Below, piece by piece: positions 8,241-16,278 of a stretch of 64,000 nt of DNA. The notes beneath the pieces are model-generated. The model was not told the DNA's origin. It saw nothing but the letters and a program-made list of their open reading frames with translations, and did not search any database. The stretch lies in the NCBI GenBank assembly GCA_009691245.1, contig SHUM01000001.1, positions 1 to 64,000 on the forward strand, in the 5' to 3' direction. A program made the position numbers and the translations under genes. The stretch's first letter is position 1. Each line of letters starts with the position of its first letter. The stretch comes from Acidobacteriota bacterium. Its GTDB lineage: Bacteria > Acidobacteriota > Terriglobia > 2-12-FULL-54-10.

Positions 8241-8972
8241 ATGGCGGATTCTGAAACCCAACTCGTCGAGCCGCTCGTCGCCGCCAATCGCATATTGGCC
8301 AACGAAGGCATCATCGATGTGCTGGGACACGTCTCGGCGCGCAGCGCACGTGACCCACAGGAGTTTCTGCTCTCGTGCTCGCGTTCACCGCAGAATGTCT
8401 GCGCCGCCGATATCATGCGCTACCGGCTGGACTGCACACCCGTTACGCAATCGAGCGAGAGGCCTTATGCCGAACGCATGATTCACGGTGCGATCTACGC
8501 GGTCCGTCCCGACGTGCAGGCCGTTGTGCATACGCACAGCCGCAACGTGCTGCCCTTTGCATCGAGCGGCGTGATCATTCGTCCGGTCATCCACGCCGGT
8601 ACAATGTTTCACGATGGGGTGGCCTGGTTTGACGAATATGATGCAGGCGGCAATCTGCTGGTCTCCACGCCGACGGAAGGCGCTGCTCTAGCCACCGCGC
8701 TGGGCCAGGGATCAGGTGTGATTCTGCGCAATCATGGTTGCGCCGTGGTGGGCGCGAATCTCACGCTGGCGGTGATGGCGGCATTCTATCTGGACGAGAA
8801 TGCGCGCGTGCAGTTGGAGGCCACCAAACTTGGCCGCATCATCTTCATTGACGCGGAAGAAGCACAGCGTGCTGCCAAAGTTTTTCACTCGCCACTTGTG
8901 CAGCAGCGCGCCTGGGATTATTGGCTGAAGCGTCTTCCATCAAGCTGGCGCGACGATGCGGACCTGGCTTAA
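8241..8972 (+). CDS. class II aldolase/adducin-family protein
   Basis: 243 residues from the ATG at 8241; the open frame extends upstream into the previous gene but that part is not conserved-looking. Family features are NEGIIDVLGHVSAR, the metal-binding HTHS, a further His in PVIHAGTM, and LRNHG. These fit zinc-dependent aldolases and decarboxylases of sugar phosphates or hydroxy acids. The Glu general acid expected in fuculose-phosphate aldolases is hard to place, so the substrate stays open. A 30-bp gap to the next gene suggests an operon. Confidence 0.75.
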   Translation: MADSETQLVEPLVAANRILANEGIIDVLGHVSARSARDPQEFLLSCSRSPQNVCAADIMRYRLDCTPVTQSSERPYAERMIHGAIYAVRPDVQAVVHTHSRNVLPFASSGVIIRPVIHAGTMFHDGVAWFDEYDAGGNLLVSTPTEGAALATALGQGSGVILRNHGCAVVGANLTLAVMAAFYLDENARVQLEATKLGRIIFIDAEEAQRAAKVFHSPLVQQRAWDYWLKRLPSSWRDDADLA

Positions 8973-9002
8973 TCAAAAGAAAAACCGGAGATAGACGATT
9001 TT

Positions 9003-9524
9003 ATGATTCGCACCTTTCAGGGAATGATTCCGCAAGTGGCCGCCACGGCTTATGTGGATGAATCGGCGCAGGTGATTGGCGATGTGCATATCGGAGAGCA
9101 CGCTTCCGTCTGGATGAACGTCGTCATGCGCGGCGACGTGAATCACATCCGTATCGGCGCGTACACCAACATTCAGGACAATTCCGTGGTGCATGTTGAG
9201 GAAGGCCTTTATCCCACGATTCTCGGCGATCACATCACCGTGGGCCACAGCGTGCTGCTGCACGGCTGCCGCATCGGCTCACATTGCCTGATCGCCATGG
9301 GTTCCATTGTGCTGAATGACGCAGAGATTGGCGAGGGTTCGGTCATCGCCGCAGGTGCTGTAGTGCCTGAACACGCCGTCATTCCGCCGGGCAGCCTCGT
9401 GATGGGCGTGCCGGGTAAAGTCCGTCGCCAGGTAACCGAGGAGGAGCGCAAGCGCGCCGCGCACGGTTGGGGCGCTTACTTTCGTTTAAAGGGAATGTAT
9501 CTTGCTGATCGCGAGCGAAAATGA
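9003..9524 (+). CDS. gamma-carbonic-anhydrase-like hexapeptide-repeat protein
   Basis: 173 residues forming a left-handed beta-helix. The family signature is present: MRGDVNHIRIGAYTNIQDN, then VVHVE and VGHSVLLHGC, which supply the three histidine metal ligands. Either a gamma carbonic anhydrase or a related metal-dependent enzyme (YrdA/CaiE type). The final 39 bp overlap the 3' end of the convergent GGDEF gene. Confidence 0.85.
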   Translation: MIRTFQGMIPQVAATAYVDESAQVIGDVHIGEHASVWMNVVMRGDVNHIRIGAYTNIQDNSVVHVEEGLYPTILGDHITVGHSVLLHGCRIGSHCLIAMGSIVLNDAEIGEGSVIAAGAVVPEHAVIPPGSLVMGVPGKVRRQVTEEERKRAAHGWGAYFRLKGMYLADRERK

Positions 9525-10661
9525 GCCACCCGCATCTAGTGCCTGCCGGAAGGGAGCACGGAGCTGCGGGGTTTGCGGCAGGACGCCCAAGCCAGCTACG
9601 GCGATATTGTTGCGGGTAGTTTCTTTTACCTGATACATGGCCATGTCAGCTTTCCGGATCAGCGCTTCCTTGTCTTGGGCGTCTTCCGGGAAGGATGCGA
9701 TGCCAAAACTGGCGGTGATGGCGATGTTCAGGCCCTGTTCCTTCAGGAATGTCTGGGTGTTGAGGAGCTTGTGCAGGCGGCGCGCCACATTGACGGCGCT
9801 GCGCTTGGGGGTCTGCGGGAGTAGAATGACAAACTCGTCGCCCCCGTAACGAAAACCGTAGTCGATCAGGCGCAGATGAGCCTTGATACTGTGCCCCAGC
9901 TCCAACAGCAGGCGGCTGCCAGCCAGATGTCCGTGCGTATCGTTCACGCGCTTTAAATAATCCAGGTCGATAAAGATCAGCGAAAACTCATAGTGATAGC
10001 GTGTCGAGCGGTACACCTCGGCATCAAGTATCGAGTGCAAATGCCGGTTGTTGTATAGCTTGGTGCAGTCGTCGGTGATGGTCAATTCGTGGATGCGCTT
10101 CACGTAGCGGGCATTTTCAATCGCAATGGCGGCGAAATCCGCCAGTGCCATCAGCCGGAACAGATCATCCTCACTGAGGTTTAGGTCGTCGGCAAAATTG
10201 ATCAACTCGATGGCGCCCAGCACCTTATCGCGTCCCTTCACCGGGAAGCAGACCACCGAGCGGGTTTCGATCTTGGTAACTTCGTCGAGGCGCTTTATGA
10301 ATCGGGGGTCCTCTGCGACCTTGGGGACAATGACTGGTTCTCCATGTTCAATTACCCAGCCGACTATGCCCTCGCCTGGACGAAGGCGGATTTCCTTTAA
10401 AGTCTCGGCTCCCTCGCCGATGGCGATCTCAAAGTACAGGTCTCCGGATTCCTCGTCCACCAGAATTAGCGACCACGTATCGGGCTTGAAGAAGGCGCTA
10501 ATCTTCTCCATGACAGTTCGCAGAACTTCGCTCAGGTCCAGGGTGGAGGTCAGGGCCTTGCCTACCTCGTTAAAGACCGAGAGTTCCTTGATCTTGCGTT
10601 CGAGTTCCGAGCGATCTTCGCTAATGGCCATCGTCGTATTAGACCTGACAGGTGCATTCAA
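9486..10661 (-). CDS. GAF-GGDEF diguanylate cyclase
   Basis: 391 residues. A GAF sensor domain (about 30-185) is followed by a GGDEF domain (about 195-355) with the intact catalytic RYGGDEF. Five residues before GGDEF is RLID, a complete RxxD inhibitory site, so product feedback by c-di-GMP is expected. No membrane segment is present, so it is a cytosolic sensor. I take the TTG at 10661 as start because AGGA precedes it at good distance; an ATG at 10631 is the alternative. The 3' end overlaps the convergent gene by 39 bp. Confidence 0.85.
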   Translation of the reverse strand: MNAPVRSNTTMAISEDRSELERKIKELSVFNEVGKALTSTLDLSEVLRTVMEKISAFFKPDTWSLILVDEESGDLYFEIAIGEGAETLKEIRLRPGEGIVGWVIEHGEPVIVPKVAEDPRFIKRLDEVTKIETRSVVCFPVKGRDKVLGAIELINFADDLNLSEDDLFRLMALADFAAIAIENARYVKRIHELTITDDCTKLYNNRHLHSILDAEVYRSTRYHYEFSLIFIDLDYLKRVNDTHGHLAGSRLLLELGHSIKAHLRLIDYGFRYGGDEFVILLPQTPKRSAVNVARRLHKLLNTQTFLKEQGLNIAITASFGIASFPEDAQDKEALIRKADMAMYQVKETTRNNIAVAGLGVLPQTPQLRAPFRQALDAGGSFSLAISKIHSL

Positions 10662-10903
10662 TGATAGTCCTGATGATTATATCCTCCGGCTTTGGAGCGG
10701 ACAACGATAGCGTGCATTTCGCTAGTTAGGTACTTGGTTCGTCTTAGGCGACGGGATAGATGAATCCCGGATTCGTCATCTCTGCGGCAATTGGTGGCTC
10801 CGCTTGCTTTTTCAAGGAAAGGAAAATAAAGTAAGGAGTTCGTTCCCAGCCAGCCTGGTCTGGGTAGACAATGGATTTAGATAACTAGTTTTAGAGAGAT
10901 TCC

Positions 10904-11962
10904 ATGAGCCTGAACCAATCCCCCAATGGCCGTGAAGCTGGACGTGTTGTTGGAAATGTTGTTGGAAATAATGTCCAGCGCGCCAAAATTTCCGCCCTGG
11001 GAACCTACACCCCGCCTCGCCTGCTGACCAACGCCGATCTGGAAAAGATGGTCGAGACAACAGACGCGTGGATTCTCGCGCGCACCGGCATCCGCGAGCG
11101 GCATATTGTGGAGAATGGGGTGGGCACCTCCGAACTAGCCTTCGAGGCCGCCAAGCGCGCGCTCGCGCAGCGTGGCCTATCGGGCAGGGATGTCGAGGTC
11201 ATCATCGTGGCCACCGTAACGCCGGACATGTTCTTTCCCTCCACCGCTTGCCTGCTACAGAACAAATTAGGAGCTGCCGGTGCCTGGGGCTTTGATCTCT
11301 CCGCGGCCTGCTCCGGCTTTCTTTACGCCATGGCTACCGGCGCGCAGTTCATCACCTCCGGACGCCACCAGAGAGTTCTGGTGGTGGGTGCCGACGTGAT
11401 GTCCAGCATCATCGACTACAAAGACCGCTCCACCTGCGTGATCTTCGGCGATGGCGCCGGAGCCATCCTGATCGAGGCGGCTGAGCCGGGCGAGGATGGT
11501 CTCATCGACTTCAACTATGAGATCGATGGCAGCGGCGCCGATGACCTGTACATGCCCGCTGGCGGCAGCCGCATGCCATCGTCAGTGGAGACGGTCGAGA
11601 AGAAGCTTCACTTTGTTCACCAGAACGGTCCGCAGGTCTTCAAGTTCGCCGTGCGCAAGATGTATGAAGTCTGTGATACGCTCCTGAAGCGCAACGGGCT
11701 CACCGGCGATGACATCGACATCTTCATCCCGCACCAGGCCAACATCCGCATCATCGAGGCCACCCGCGAACGCCTCGGCATGCCCCCCGAAAAAGTGCTG
11801 ATCAACATTGACCGCTACGGCAACACCACCGCCGGAACCATCCCGCTGGCCACTGCCGACGCCATCGCCCAGGGTCGCTTGAAAAAAGGATCGCTGGTCC
11901 TCTACGCTTCCGCCGGCGCTGGCTACACCGTGGGCGCCGCTTTGGTCCGCTGGTCGTTTTAA
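10904..11962 (+). CDS. fabH: beta-ketoacyl-ACP synthase III
   Basis: 352 residues. The catalytic triad is visible: Cys in [10 protein letters not shown], His in IPHQANIRI, Asn in RYGNTTAGT; the Gly-rich end [15 protein letters not shown] is typical. FabH condenses acetyl-CoA (or a branched starter) with malonyl-ACP to start fatty-acid synthesis. An N-terminal extension of about 25 residues with a VVGNVVGNN repeat precedes the core and may not be translated. The gene is divergent from the diguanylate cyclase. An inverted repeat follows the stop immediately. Confidence 0.9.
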   Translation: MSLNQSPNGREAGRVVGNVVGNNVQRAKISALGTYTPPRLLTNADLEKMVETTDAWILARTGIRERHIVENGVGTSELAFEAAKRALAQRGLSGRDVEVIIVATVTPDMFFPSTACLLQNKLGAAGAWGFDLSAACSGFLYAMATGAQFITSGRHQRVLVVGADVMSSIIDYKDRSTCVIFGDGAGAILIEAAEPGEDGLIDFNYEIDGSGADDLYMPAGGSRMPSSVETVEKKLHFVHQNGPQVFKFAVRKMYEVCDTLLKRNGLTGDDIDIFIPHQANIRIIEATRERLGMPPEKVLINIDRYGNTTAGTIPLATADAIAQGRLKKGSLVLYASAGAGYTVGAALVRWSF

Positions 11963-11966
11963 GCAT

Positions 11967-12095
11967 AGCCGCGACCGGAAGGGAGCGGTCGCCCCAGCAG
12001 TCTCCGCTACCCGCCGAATCGAAGTCTGGTCCTCGATCGCAATCCAGCCTTGCTTCGTTCACTCCAGGGAACGCTCCCTCCCGGTCGCGGCTCTG
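11967..12095. repeat. palindromic repeat family A, copy 1
   Basis: Left arm agccgcgaccggaagggagc (11967-11986) pairs with the right arm at 12073-12095 with one mismatch; the spacer is about 86 bp. It starts 5 bp after the fabH stop. It is the same family as copies at 14111, 33001, 55465 and 57938. Confidence 0.8.
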
Positions 12096-12146
12096 TTCCG
12101 GTTTTGCATTCCGGCTTCTTCTTCCTGTAACCTGATAGATTCACTT

Positions 12147-13220
12147 ATGCGCGTAGGAATCATAGGTTTGCCACAAGTCGGGAAGTCGTCCATCTTTCGT
12201 GTGCTTACGCACGCGCCGGTGGTGGAGTCTCACCACAAAGAGGCGCAGGTGGGTATTGCGCGCGTGGTGGACCCGCGCCTCGATCAACTGGCCAAGCTGA
12301 TCCCGCCTGACAAGCTAACCTACACCACGGTTGAGTGCGTGGACATGGGACCCGTTGGCGCGGACACCATGCGCGAGACCGCGTACCTGACTTCGCTCAA
12401 ACAGACCGACGCGCTATTACAGGTCGTCCGCATGTTCGCCGACGATACTGTCCCTCACATTAAAGGCACGCTCGATCCGGCGCGCGACATTACCGACCTT
12501 GAGTTGGAGCTGATCCTTACTGACTTGAGCGTGGTCGAGAATCGCCTCGCGCGCATCGAGAAGGATCGCAAGAAGGGCAGCACGCCGGAGCTGATTCGGG
12601 AGCAGGAGTTGCTGGAGCGCGCCAAGACAGTGCTCGAAGACAACCAGCCGTTGCGTGCCGCGCAATGGTCCGATGATGAGCGCAAGCGTCTGCGTGGCTA
12701 CACGTTTCTTTCCGAGAAATCCATGCTGATCGTCTTCAACGTGGGCGAGGATCAGGTCAGCGACGAAGCCAGGATTCTCAACGACCCACAGAACCAGCCG
12801 CTTTGGAAGCGGCCCAATACGTCCGGCGTTGTGGTCAGCGGAAAACTGGAAGCCGAGTTGGCGTTGATGCCATCTGAGGAAGCCATCGAGTTTCTGGGCT
12901 CCTATGGTCTGAAGGAGCCGGGCCGCGACCGTATCGTGCGGGCCGCGCACGATCTGCTGGGACTGATTGTCTTCTTCACCGTGGGCGAAGAAGAAGACCG
13001 CTCCTGGAGCATCCCGCGCGGAGCCACCGCGCCGCAGGCCGCCGGTGCCATTCACTCGGATCTTGAAAAACATTTCATCCGCGCCGAAGTCATTCCCTGG
13101 GATACCTTGATTGAGCTGGGCGGATTTACCGAAGCCAAGGCCAAGGGATTGCTGCGGCTCGAGGGCAAGGAATATATTGTCAAGGACGGCGATATCATGC
13201 ACATCCGTCATAGCGGCTAA
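12147..13220 (+). CDS. ychF: YchF/OLA1-type P-loop ATPase
   Basis: 357 residues, close to the usual 360. Walker A is GLPQVGKSS; the centre holds a coiled coil (about 130-170), and the specificity motif reads FNVGED instead of the usual NxxE, as expected for an adenine-preferring OLA1 group protein. The C-terminal TGS domain (about 275-355) ends with VKDGDIMHIRH. Role: a ribosome-associated, stress-linked ATPase. The stop is the first codon of an inverted repeat. Confidence 0.85.
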   Translation: MRVGIIGLPQVGKSSIFRVLTHAPVVESHHKEAQVGIARVVDPRLDQLAKLIPPDKLTYTTVECVDMGPVGADTMRETAYLTSLKQTDALLQVVRMFADDTVPHIKGTLDPARDITDLELELILTDLSVVENRLARIEKDRKKGSTPELIREQELLERAKTVLEDNQPLRAAQWSDDERKRLRGYTFLSEKSMLIVFNVGEDQVSDEARILNDPQNQPLWKRPNTSGVVVSGKLEAELALMPSEEAIEFLGSYGLKEPGRDRIVRAAHDLLGLIVFFTVGEEEDRSWSIPRGATAPQAAGAIHSDLEKHFIRAEVIPWDTLIELGGFTEAKAKGLLRLEGKEYIVKDGDIMHIRHSG

Positions 13221-13355
13221 CAGAGCCGCGCGCGTAAGCGAGCGGACCTGCCCGATGTACAACGAATGCTGGATGACTCGCCGACCGCAGTCCATGATAG
13301 ATCCGGCGTGTGGAATAATCTGACCGGTCCGCTTGCTGACGCGCCCGGCTCTGTT
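13219..13355. repeat. palindromic repeat family A', copy 2
   Basis: Left arm 13219-13247 (core cgcgcgtaagcgagcggac) pairs imperfectly with 13326-13355. Its outer ends are cagagcc/ggctctg as in family A but the inner sequence differs. It begins inside the ychF stop codon and ends 12 bp before the next start, which supports the ATG at 13368. Confidence 0.8.
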
Positions 13356-13367
13356 AACGCAATACTC

Positions 13368-14111
13368 ATGCCAACCAACGAACTTTCATTTCCGTGGATC
13401 GGCCTGCTGCTCGGCCTGATCGCCGCCGCTGCCAACATCTTCGGCGGCTGGGCCGTCGCGCGTGGCGGCTGGCAGCCGATCATTCTCCGCTCGTTCGTTG
13501 CGCTCGCGGCGGGTTTCATGCTGGGCGCGTCCTTCCTCGAAATGTTTCCGGAAAGCTATAAACTACTAGGGCCGGAAGCGGCTTGGTGGATGCTCGGTGG
13601 ATATTTGCTCATTCACTTTTTCGAGCACACTTTAAGCGGCCATTTCCATTTTGGTGAGGAAGTTCACAAGGAAGAAATGCGTGGACACAATCGCGCGCAG
13701 ACGGTGTTGTTCGGCCTGATGATCCACGCCTTTGTGGATGGCGTCTCGATTGTCTCCGGGTTCCTGGTTTCGGACTGGCTGGGCTGGGTGGTGTTTCTCG
13801 CCGTGTTCCTGCACAAGATGCCGGAAGGCTTCGCCGTCAGCTCGGTGATGAAAGCGTCGGGCGCCAGCACCAAGACCGCGCTGACCGCCGCCGCTCTGCT
13901 CGGCGCAGCCACCGTGGCGGGCGCGCTGGTGATGGCTCCGCTGAGTGGTCAGGTCGCCTATACGCTGCCCATCTCCGCCGGCGTTACCTTGTATGTTGCA
14001 GCCAGCGACCTTATTCCCGAAGTGAATCACGAGCCTAACATCAAGATGGCCATGCTGGTGTTCGTCGGCGTGGTAATGCTGCTCGGCCTGCGCTGGGCAT
14101 TCGGTTTTTGA
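13368..14111 (+). CDS. ZIP-family metal transporter
   Basis: 247 residues, about eight membrane helices. A His/Glu-rich cytoplasmic loop (SGHFHFGEEVHKEE) follows helix 3. The metal path motifs are in helices 4 and 5: HAFVDGVSI and HKMPEGFA. These match ZIP uptake transporters for zinc or other divalent metals. The start at 13368 excludes the upstream repeat. The TGA stop is fused to the next repeat. Confidence 0.85.
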   Translation: MPTNELSFPWIGLLLGLIAAAANIFGGWAVARGGWQPIILRSFVALAAGFMLGASFLEMFPESYKLLGPEAAWWMLGGYLLIHFFEHTLSGHFHFGEEVHKEEMRGHNRAQTVLFGLMIHAFVDGVSIVSGFLVSDWLGWVVFLAVFLHKMPEGFAVSSVMKASGASTKTALTAAALLGAATVAGALVMAPLSGQVAYTLPISAGVTLYVAASDLIPEVNHEPNIKMAMLVFVGVVMLLGLRWAFGF

Positions 14112-14229
14112 CAGAGCCGCGACCGTGAGGTAGTGGGTCGGGTCGATGGTCACTTCTGGCTGCGGGGCACTCATAATTCCAGGTCGCTAAAAATCCAGCC
14201 GGTCCACCCCCTCACGGTCGCGGCTCTGT
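14111..14229. repeat. palindromic repeat family A, copy 3
   Basis: Left arm 14111-14136 (acagagccgcgaccgtgagg) pairs with 14204-14229. It overlaps the last base of the ZIP gene and the last 18 bp of the convergent purK, so the purK stop and its last residues are written in the repeat. Placed between convergent genes it could stop transcription from both sides. Confidence 0.8.
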
Positions 14230-15378
14230 CGCGCGCGCCAGCGCGGAGCGTGCATCCATAACCATCTTGATCGCTGACTCGATGTCTCGGACCACCGCTG
14301 TCAGATGGCCCATCTTGCGTCCCGGACGCGCTTCCTTCTTGCCGTAGAGATGCAACTTCAGCTCCGGTCGCGCGCACACGCCCGCCCAGTCCGGTTCGCC
14401 TTCCGACCAAAGCTCACCCATCAGATTGACCATGGCTGCCGCGCCCAACATGCGCGTTGAGCCGAGGGAGAGGCCGCAGATCGCCCGCAATTGCTGCTCA
14501 TACTGGCTGGTTACGGAGGCCTCAATGGTCATATGCCCGGAGTTGTGTGGACGTGGGGCCAGTTCATTGACCAACAGCTTTCCATCGCGCGTGAGGAATA
14601 ACTCCACACACATCGTTCCCACCAGATCAAGCTGTTGCGCGATTTGCTTCGCGAACTCCACTGCGGTCCCTGCTGTTTCGCTGGACACACGCGCCGGCGA
14701 AATCGAGATATCCAGAATGTGATTGGCGTGGACGTTTTCGATCGCTCCCCAGTCGGCGCAGTTGCCGTGGGAGTCGCGGCACAAGACGACAGAGAGTTCC
14801 ATTGCAAAATCGACGAATGTCTCGTAAATAAGTTCGTCAGTTTTTGCTTCATGAAACGCCGCCTGCGCTTCAACCGCGCTTTCCACGCGCCACTGGCCCT
14901 TGCCGTCATACCCCGAGCGCGCCGACTTTAGCACCGCAGGCGTTCCCAAATCCGCGACCGCACGCTTTAGATCACCCCCATTTCTGATGGCACGGAACGG
15001 AGCGACCGGAAATCCTTTGTCAGCTAGAAAACTTTTTTCGAGGAGCCGGTGCTGCGTGGTCCTCAAAATGTTGACGGAAGGACGCACGGGTACGACTTCG
15101 CCTGCCGCGGCGAGTGCTTCGGCGGAGACGTTCTCGAATTCGTAGGTAACCACGTCAACAGTTCGTGCAAACTTTCTAACCGCATCGAGATCGCTATAAG
15201 GGTGGATAAACTTGGCGTCCGAGACCTGACCCATGGGGCTGTCGGCGTCAGGCGAAAACGTATGCACGTGATAACCCAGCCGATGCGCGGCGAAGGCGAA
15301 CATGCGCCCGAGCTGCCCGCTGCCGAGCATGCCGATCGTCGAGCCGGGTAGCAATGGAGGGAAGGGAGTACGCGCCAT
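14212..15378 (-). CDS. purK: N5-carboxyaminoimidazole ribonucleotide synthase
   Basis: 388 residues, ATP-grasp. GMLGSGQLGRMFAFAA begins the preATP-grasp part; ATP-grasp features include VLKSARSGYDGKGQ and VNELAPRPHNSGHMTIEA. It converts AIR, ATP and bicarbonate to N5-CAIR in purine synthesis. The start ATG overlaps the purE stop (TAATG), so purE-purK are coupled. The last residues (TEPRP and stop) are encoded by a family A repeat. Confidence 0.92.
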   Translation of the reverse strand: MARTPFPPLLPGSTIGMLGSGQLGRMFAFAAHRLGYHVHTFSPDADSPMGQVSDAKFIHPYSDLDAVRKFARTVDVVTYEFENVSAEALAAAGEVVPVRPSVNILRTTQHRLLEKSFLADKGFPVAPFRAIRNGGDLKRAVADLGTPAVLKSARSGYDGKGQWRVESAVEAQAAFHEAKTDELIYETFVDFAMELSVVLCRDSHGNCADWGAIENVHANHILDISISPARVSSETAGTAVEFAKQIAQQLDLVGTMCVELFLTRDGKLLVNELAPRPHNSGHMTIEASVTSQYEQQLRAICGLSLGSTRMLGAAAMVNLMGELWSEGEPDWAGVCARPELKLHLYGKKEARPGRKMGHLTAVVRDIESAIKMVMDARSALARATEPRP

Positions 15379-16004
15379 TATCTTTTCTCGGCGGCGCGAG
15401 GTTTGGGCGCGGCAGGTTTGCGGGGTGGTTGGCCGGAAAAACTAGTGCGAGAAATGCCGGGGAATTCCAACTTTTCCATACGAACTTTTTGTGTCTGCGC
15501 TGCGCGGAACTCATGCAACTTGGCGCGTAGCGCGGGCCGCGAGTTGCTGAGGATGGCTACGGCCAGCAAGCCCGCGTTAGCTGCGCCAGCCGGACCGATT
15601 GCCAGTGTGCCGACGGGAACACCGGCGGGCATCTGCACAATGGAGAGTAGAGAATCGAGGCCCTTCAGCGCGCGGTTTTCCACCGGGACTCCCAATACCG
15701 GCACGGGTGTGTGCGCGGCGGCCATGCCCGGCAGATGAGCTGCTCCACCAGCTCCGGCAATGATGACTTCGATTCCTCGCGCTTCGGCCTGCGTGGCAAA
15801 CTGCGCCAGCCATAGCGGCGTGCGATGCGCCGAGACCACTTCGCACTCGTGCGCCACGCCGAAATGCGTTAGCATATCCGACGCACGCGCCAAGGTGGGC
15901 CAGTCGCTCCTGCTGCCCATGATCACCGCGACCAGTGGCGTGGATGTCGGCGAGGGTGTGGCTGATGCCCGTCGCGCCGTTGCCGCTCGCTTGGTTGCTT
16001 TCAT
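15378..16004 (-). CDS. purE: N5-carboxyaminoimidazole ribonucleotide mutase
   Basis: 208 residues from the ATG at 16004, which has GGGAG eight bases upstream; an ATG at 16019 is possible. Motifs MGSRSDW, VSAHRTP and [12 protein letters not shown] are the class I PurE signature (N5-CAIR to CAIR). The usual length is about 165; here an Ala/Thr-rich N-terminal tail and a basic Pro/Lys/Arg-rich C-terminal tail of about 45 residues are added. First gene of purE-purK. Confidence 0.9.
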   Translation of the reverse strand: MKATKRAATARRASATPSPTSTPLVAVIMGSRSDWPTLARASDMLTHFGVAHECEVVSAHRTPLWLAQFATQAEARGIEVIIAGAGGAAHLPGMAAAHTPVPVLGVPVENRALKGLDSLLSIVQMPAGVPVGTLAIGPAGAANAGLLAVAILSNSRPALRAKLHEFRAAQTQKVRMEKLEFPGISRTSFSGQPPRKPAAPKPRAAEKR

Positions 16005-16278
16005 CGAGGGAACTCCCATTTCCTGTGAATCTTCAGGAACACTTAAGCATGTAAAGGTACACCTAATCTTAACAAGCATAAAGCCGTTTTGGCCAAATCA
16101 GGACAACTCCCGGCAGGTTCGTGTTGGCGAGGTTGGCGCGGGTACGATAAGATGAAGAGATAGCTGGGTGGAATCGCCTAATAGCAATGGCCTGTCCTAC
16201 AGCCAAAGAGCGCAACAGTTGACCTCGTGGTGATTCATGTCCTGCTGCAAGCTTGTTCGGAAAATTTGTGAGGAAATC